Part shown: positions 60,786 to 64,000 of the stretch, one piece after another | How positions within the stretch are numbered: position 1 is the first letter of the stretch | Layout: each line of letters starts with the position of its first letter | NCBI RefSeq assembly: GCF_003344965.1 | Contig: NZ_CP031194.1 | Coordinates: forward strand, 2,604,001 to 2,668,000 | Origin: Streptomyces paludis | GTDB taxonomy: Bacteria; Actinomycetota; Actinomycetes; Streptomycetales; Streptomycetaceae | DNA length: 64,000 nt | Direction: 5' to 3' | Notes under the pieces: model-generated | What the model was told of the DNA's origin: nothing | Database searches by the model: none | The model's input: only the letters and a program-made list of their open reading frames with translations | Program-made: the position numbers and the translations under genes

Positions 60786-60878
60786 CTACAACCGGAGTCC
60801 GACCGCGAGGGCGATGGTGAGCCCCAGCGTGCAGACGGCGACCACGAACCACGCTTGCTGCTTGCCTTCGGGACTCAT
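60786..60878 (-). CDS. 30-residue single-helix membrane peptide
   Basis: The ATG at 60876-60878 overlaps the stop of the DUF6415-like gene (ATGA). The peptide begins MSPEGKQQAW and continues as one hydrophobic helix (FVVAVCTLGLTIALAVGL) ending RL. It is too short for standard gene callers. Coupling and a clean membrane helix support its reality; the role is unknown. Confidence 0.55.
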   Translation of the reverse strand: MSPEGKQQAWFVVAVCTLGLTIALAVGLRL

Positions 60879-61456
60879 GTGCGGCCTCGCAGATAGTCCA
60901 TGAAGGTGCGGCACATCCGCGCCATCGCGCGCATGTGGACCCAGTTGGCCATGGCGCCCTCGCCGGGTCCGCCGTCGGTCAGGTCGTACCAGTCCTTGAG
61001 CGCGCCCTTGGCCCGTACGGAGTGCTGGGACTCGGGGATCGCCTCCACGACGGCGACGAGCCGCGCGCCGTGGCTGATGAGCCGGACCGTCAGATCGGCG
61101 ATCTCCGCGGGCGGGGGCATCATCCGGTGGGGGGCGAGGGCCCGGTCGGCGTCGAAGCTGATGGCGTCGGGGTCGAGGAGCACGGGAGTGGCAGGAACGG
61201 TGGGGTGGGCGGGGGTGGGATCGACGGGGGCGGGGCGGCCGGGGGTGGTGGGGCGGACAGGTAAATCGGTGTGGGCGGTGCGAGAGTTGGTGGTGGTGTG
61301 GGCGGTGCGCGAGGTGCCGGCCGTGTGCGTGGTGTGCGCAGTGCTGGAGGTGTGCGCGATGCTGGAGGTGCTGGTGGTGTCTATGGCTGGCGTGGTGTGC
61401 GTGGTGTGCGCGTTTTCGCCTGTGCCACCTGTTCTGTCGTCTGTCACTGTGGTCAC
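60875..61456 (-). CDS. DUF6415-like protein
   Basis: The GTG at 61454-61456, after GGGGG, gives 193 residues. The first ~85 residues are Thr/His/Ser-rich repeats. The C-terminal ~100 residues (MMPPPAEIADLTVRLISHGA, IPESQHSVRAKGALKDWYDL, HMRAMARMCRTFMDYLRGR) resemble DUF6415, a helical Streptomyces family annotated near natural-product genes; that assignment is tentative. An in-frame TTA codon at 61262-61264 (codon 65) suggests bldA control. It is divergent from the TPR regulator. Confidence 0.65.
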   Translation of the reverse strand: MTTVTDDRTGGTGENAHTTHTTPAIDTTSTSSIAHTSSTAHTTHTAGTSRTAHTTTNSRTAHTDLPVRPTTPGRPAPVDPTPAHPTVPATPVLLDPDAISFDADRALAPHRMMPPPAEIADLTVRLISHGARLVAVVEAIPESQHSVRAKGALKDWYDLTDGGPGEGAMANWVHMRAMARMCRTFMDYLRGRT

Positions 61457-61613
61457 CTTGACCCCCGTCTTCGTGTTCTCTGCCGCTGGAAGTGCTGGAA
61501 CCGCTGGAGCCGCTGAAGCTCTCTGACGAGAGAACCGCGTTATCACCCTCCGCGAGTACCGTGGAAGGCAGGTCCAATGATGAAAGCCATGAACGCACTG
61601 GGGGAGTTGGAAC

Positions 61614-63080
61614 ATGGCGAGTAATTCACGCACGCCCAACAGCGGTCTGGCCCTGCTGCTGACGCAGGCGAAATGGTCCCGCTCACAGTTCGCCCAGATC
61701 ATCAACCGCATGGGCGCGGAAGCCGGGCTCGAACTCCGCTACGACCAGTCGGCCGTCTCGCACTGGGTGGCCGGAACCGTACCGAAAGAGCAGGTCAGGC
61801 CGCTGATCGTGGAGGCTTTCGCACGGAAGTTGCGGCGGCCCGTCACCCACGCGGAGGCCGGCCTGCCGAGCACATCGGGATCGTCCGACCCTCCTGGCAC
61901 CCTCGGCACTCTCAACACCCACAGCGCTCCCGGCACTCGGGGATCGGCCTCCTCGTCGTCCCCGTCCGCCTCGGCCGCCTCACCCACCTCACCTGGCTCT
62001 TCTTCTCGCACCAACACCCTCGAAGAACTGGTCGACATGGGGAGAGCGGACATGGACCCCTCGCGCCGGAGCCTGATCGCCGCCGGACTCTTCTCGGCGG
62101 CCGTCGTCGTACCGCTCTTCCCCGATCTGGCCCATGCGGCCACCCACTCGATCACCGCCGCCCCGGGGAAGCGGACGGTCCGGATCGGCGTGCCGCAAGT
62201 ACAGGCCGTACGCACGATGACCGATCGGATAGCAGACATTCTGGACGAGTTGGGTGGTGGTCATGCCCGACCCATGGCTGCCGCGTTCCTCGTAAACACC
62301 GTCATGCCGTGGCTGAAGGCCGAGGCCGCCGAACCCGTCCGCAAGGACATGCTGGCGGCGGCCTCCGACCTGGTGTACCTGACCGGGTGGATGGCGATGT
62401 ACGAGCGCGCCCACGGACTGGGCCAGCGGTACTACCTCCGGGCACTGGAGCTGGCGGGCGCCGCCGAGGACCATGTCACGTACTGCCGCACCCTGCGCGG
62501 GATGTCGCTCCAGGCGTCGAACCTCGGTTACGGGAAGCGCGCGCTGGAGCTGGCCGACTCGGCGGCCGAGGCGTCACCGAAGGCGGAGCCGCGCCTCCAG
62601 GCGTTCCTCTCCGGGCAGCAGGCGCACGCGGCGGCGATGGTCGGCGACAAGCGGCAGGCCATGGCGCGGCTGCGGCAGACCGAGACGGCGCTGACGAAGG
62701 CGGACAGCCGGCGGGAGTCGGTCGGGGGGTACGACCGGAGCGCGTACCTCTTCCATGTGTCGCACGTGCTCTACGAGTTCAAGGATCTGCCCGGCTCGAT
62801 CTCGGCGCTCCAGCAGTCCCTGAAGACACAGGAGAAGAACGAGCGGCAGGGGCGCGTCCACTTCCTGGCCGTACTGGCCCAGCGCCAGCTGGAATTGGGC
62901 CATCTTGAGGCGGCGTGCGCGAGCTGGACGCTGTTCCTGGAGGACTACGAGCACGTGTCGTCGGCGCGCGGGGACGAGCACTTCGAGACGATGCGCCGAC
63001 GGCTGAAGCCGTACGCGCAGACGCGGGCGGTACGGCAGTTGCGGCCGCGGATGGACGAGATGGCGGTGCTCAAGGCGTAG
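61614..63080 (+). CDS. XRE/TPR-type regulatory protein
   Basis: This 488-residue protein has an N-terminal DNA-binding-like part (LLLTQAKWSRSQFAQIINRM, YDQSAVSHWVAGTVPKEQVR), a Ser/Thr/Pro-rich linker (residues ~85-140) and a C-terminal helical repeat domain with TPR-like units (YYLRALELAGAAEDHVTYCR, RALELADSAAEASPKAEPRL). A hydrophobic stretch near 155-175 (LIAAGLFSAAVVVPLFPDLA) looks like a membrane or Tat-like segment but is common in this family. Similar proteins include NsdA-type developmental regulators. It is divergent from the DUF6415-like gene. Confidence 0.82.
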   Translation: MASNSRTPNSGLALLLTQAKWSRSQFAQIINRMGAEAGLELRYDQSAVSHWVAGTVPKEQVRPLIVEAFARKLRRPVTHAEAGLPSTSGSSDPPGTLGTLNTHSAPGTRGSASSSSPSASAASPTSPGSSSRTNTLEELVDMGRADMDPSRRSLIAAGLFSAAVVVPLFPDLAHAATHSITAAPGKRTVRIGVPQVQAVRTMTDRIADILDELGGGHARPMAAAFLVNTVMPWLKAEAAEPVRKDMLAAASDLVYLTGWMAMYERAHGLGQRYYLRALELAGAAEDHVTYCRTLRGMSLQASNLGYGKRALELADSAAEASPKAEPRLQAFLSGQQAHAAAMVGDKRQAMARLRQTETALTKADSRRESVGGYDRSAYLFHVSHVLYEFKDLPGSISALQQSLKTQEKNERQGRVHFLAVLAQRQLELGHLEAACASWTLFLEDYEHVSSARGDEHFETMRRRLKPYAQTRAVRQLRPRMDEMAVLKA

Positions 63081-63098
63081 GCGGGTACGGGGGCGGCG

Positions 63099-63129
63099 GT
63101 ACGGGCGCGAGGCGCGCCTACGCCCGTAC
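63099..63129. terminator. Hairpin between convergent TPR regulator and hutI genes
   Basis: gtacgggcg (63099-63107) and cgcccgtac (63121-63129) pair exactly around a 13-nt loop in the 90-bp gap. Confidence 0.5.
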
Positions 63130-63130
63130 G

Positions 63131-63196
63131 ACGACGCGCGTACCGCCGCTGCACGACCCGCGTGCCGCCGCTATACGACCCGCGTGCCGCCGCGCC
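63131..63196. repeat. 22-bp tandem repeat at the hutI 3' end, three copies
   Basis: Units lie at 63131-63152, 63153-63174 and 63175-63196, sharing acgaccCGCGTGCCGCCGC with few changes. The hutI stop codon is in the middle unit (63171-63173), so the last residues (GGTRVV) have been copied into the 3' UTR. Confidence 0.75.
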
Positions 63197-64000
63197 AGAC
63201 CTCCGAGACGAGCGGGACGCCGGGGCGGTACGCGAGGTGGACATGGCTCGGCGCGTCGAGGAGGGCGAGGTCGGCGCGGGCCCCGGGCGTGATGCGGCCG
63301 ATGTCCGTACGGCGCAGCGCGGCGGCGCCGCCCGCGGTGGCGGACCAGACGGCCTCGTCCGGGGTCATGCCCATGTCGCGTACGGCGAGGGCGATGCAGA
63401 AGGGCATCGAGGAGGTGAAGGACGAGCCCGGGTTGCAGTCCGTGGAGAGCGCGACGGTCGCGCCCGCGTCGAGCAGCCGGCGCGCGTCGGGCCAGGCGGC
63501 GCGGGTGGAGAACTCGGCGCCGGGGAGCAGGGTGGCGACGGTACGGCTCTGGGCGAGCGCGTCGACGTCGGCGTCGGTGAGATGCGTGCAGTGGTCGGCG
63601 GAGGCGGCGTCGAGTTCGACGGCGAGCTGGACTCCGGGGCCGTACGACAGCTGGTTGGCGTGCACCCGGGGGTGCAGGCCCTTGGCGAGACCGGCGGTGA
63701 GGATCGCGCGGGCCTGGTCGCCGTCGAAGGCGCCCTGTTCGCAGAAGACGTCGATCCAGCGGGCGTGGGGCGCGCAGGCGTCGAGCATCTCGCCGGTGAC
63801 GAGGGCGACGTAGGCGGCGGGGTCGGTGGCGTACGCGGGGTCGGGCGGGACGATGTGGGCGCCGAGATAGGTGGTCTCGTCGGTCTGTTCGCGGGCGATG
63901 CGCAGGGCGCGGGCCTCGTCGTGGACGGTGAGGCCGTAGCCCGACTTGGTCTCCTGGGTGGTTGTGCCCTGGCGGAGCGCCTCGGCGAGGTAGCGGGCGA
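63171..64000 (-). CDS. hutI: Imidazolonepropionase, 5' part outside window
   Basis: HutI hydrolyses imidazolone-5-propionate to N-formimino-L-glutamate in histidine breakdown. The visible ~276 C-terminal residues include [92 protein letters not shown] and the end [12 protein letters not shown] in VHAN, H in DHCTH and D in STDCNPG are the amidohydrolase metal-site residues. The start lies beyond the right edge. Confidence 0.95.
   Translation of the reverse strand, partial: ARYLAEALRQGTTTQETKSGYGLTVHDEARALRIAREQTDETTYLGAHIVPPDPAYATDPAAYVALVTGEMLDACAPHARWIDVFCEQGAFDGDQARAILTAGLAKGLHPRVHANQLSYGPGVQLAVELDAASADHCTHLTDADVDALAQSRTVATLLPGAEFSTRAAWPDARRLLDAGATVALSTDCNPGSSFTSSMPFCIALAVRDMGMTPDEAVWSATAGGAAALRRTDIGRITPGARADLALLDAPSHVHLAYRPGVPLVSEVWRGGTRVV

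Noticed and set aside
1..64000. tRNA, rRNA, CRISPR arrays, integrase or transposase genes
   Set aside because: I looked for T-loop-like motifs, regular spacer repeats and transposase DDE/integrase Tyr motifs and saw none; a tRNAscan and CRISPR finder run would be decisive.

Overview
The window is high-GC, densely coded DNA from a filamentous actinomycete, almost certainly Streptomyces or a close relative. The signs are an 87-residue WhiB with its four cysteines, F420 biosynthesis genes, a run of LytR-CpsA-Psr (LCP) genes, XRE/DUF5753, DUF397 and DUF6879 regulatory cassettes, a SigB-type sigma factor with anti-sigma partners, and rare TTA leucine codons. No rRNA, tRNA or CRISPR array was seen. 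All family calls come from reading the translations; no database was searched.

Layout. 1-36 kb reads as ordinary chromosomal core: a partial glycosyltransferase, whiB, cysteine dioxygenase, cofD-fbiB (F420), a DNA glycosylase, a sugar-1-phosphate nucleotidyltransferase, a secreted amidase, five consecutive LCP genes (10.5-18.9 kb), a cytidine deaminase, a first DUF6879/XRE/DUF397 cassette (19.5-22.1 kb), an acyl-CoA dehydrogenase, a nucleotide-sugar dehydrogenase, a purK-purE-dipeptidase operon, GtrA, a two-component system, a peptide transporter, and a sigma/anti-sigma/anti-anti-sigma locus (33.7-36.1 kb).

36-48 kb looks like an accessory, rearranged region. It has a secreted EEP-family enzyme, an LLM-type oxidoreductase, a DUF5753-DUF397 gene remnant, an AT-rich small membrane ORF, a ~0.84 kb fold-back (large inverted repeat) element at 39339-40174, and an aldo/keto reductase remnant split by a lipoprotein gene. 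It continues with an ECF sigma factor and its coupled membrane partner, an intact aldo/keto reductase, and a second DUF6879/XRE cassette. That second cassette is followed by a 36-residue peptide gene sitting directly in front of a PIMT-like methyltransferase.

48-61 kb carries a secreted histidine phosphatase and then an exopolysaccharide-type cluster: DegT-like enzyme, flippase, GH26-like hydrolase, two membrane proteins, polysaccharide deacetylase, glycosyltransferase and CelD-like acyltransferase. Three of these genes contain in-frame TTA codons, as does the nearby DUF6415-like gene, so translation probably depends on the bldA tRNA. The window ends with a TPR/XRE-type regulator and the 3' part of hutI.

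The most unusual signals are the peptide/methyltransferase pair, the fold-back element with a hairpin that covaries between its arms, the interrupted aldo/keto reductase remnant, the TTA-rich exopolysaccharide locus, and a ~75 bp near-identical intergenic repeat at 6533 and 24833.
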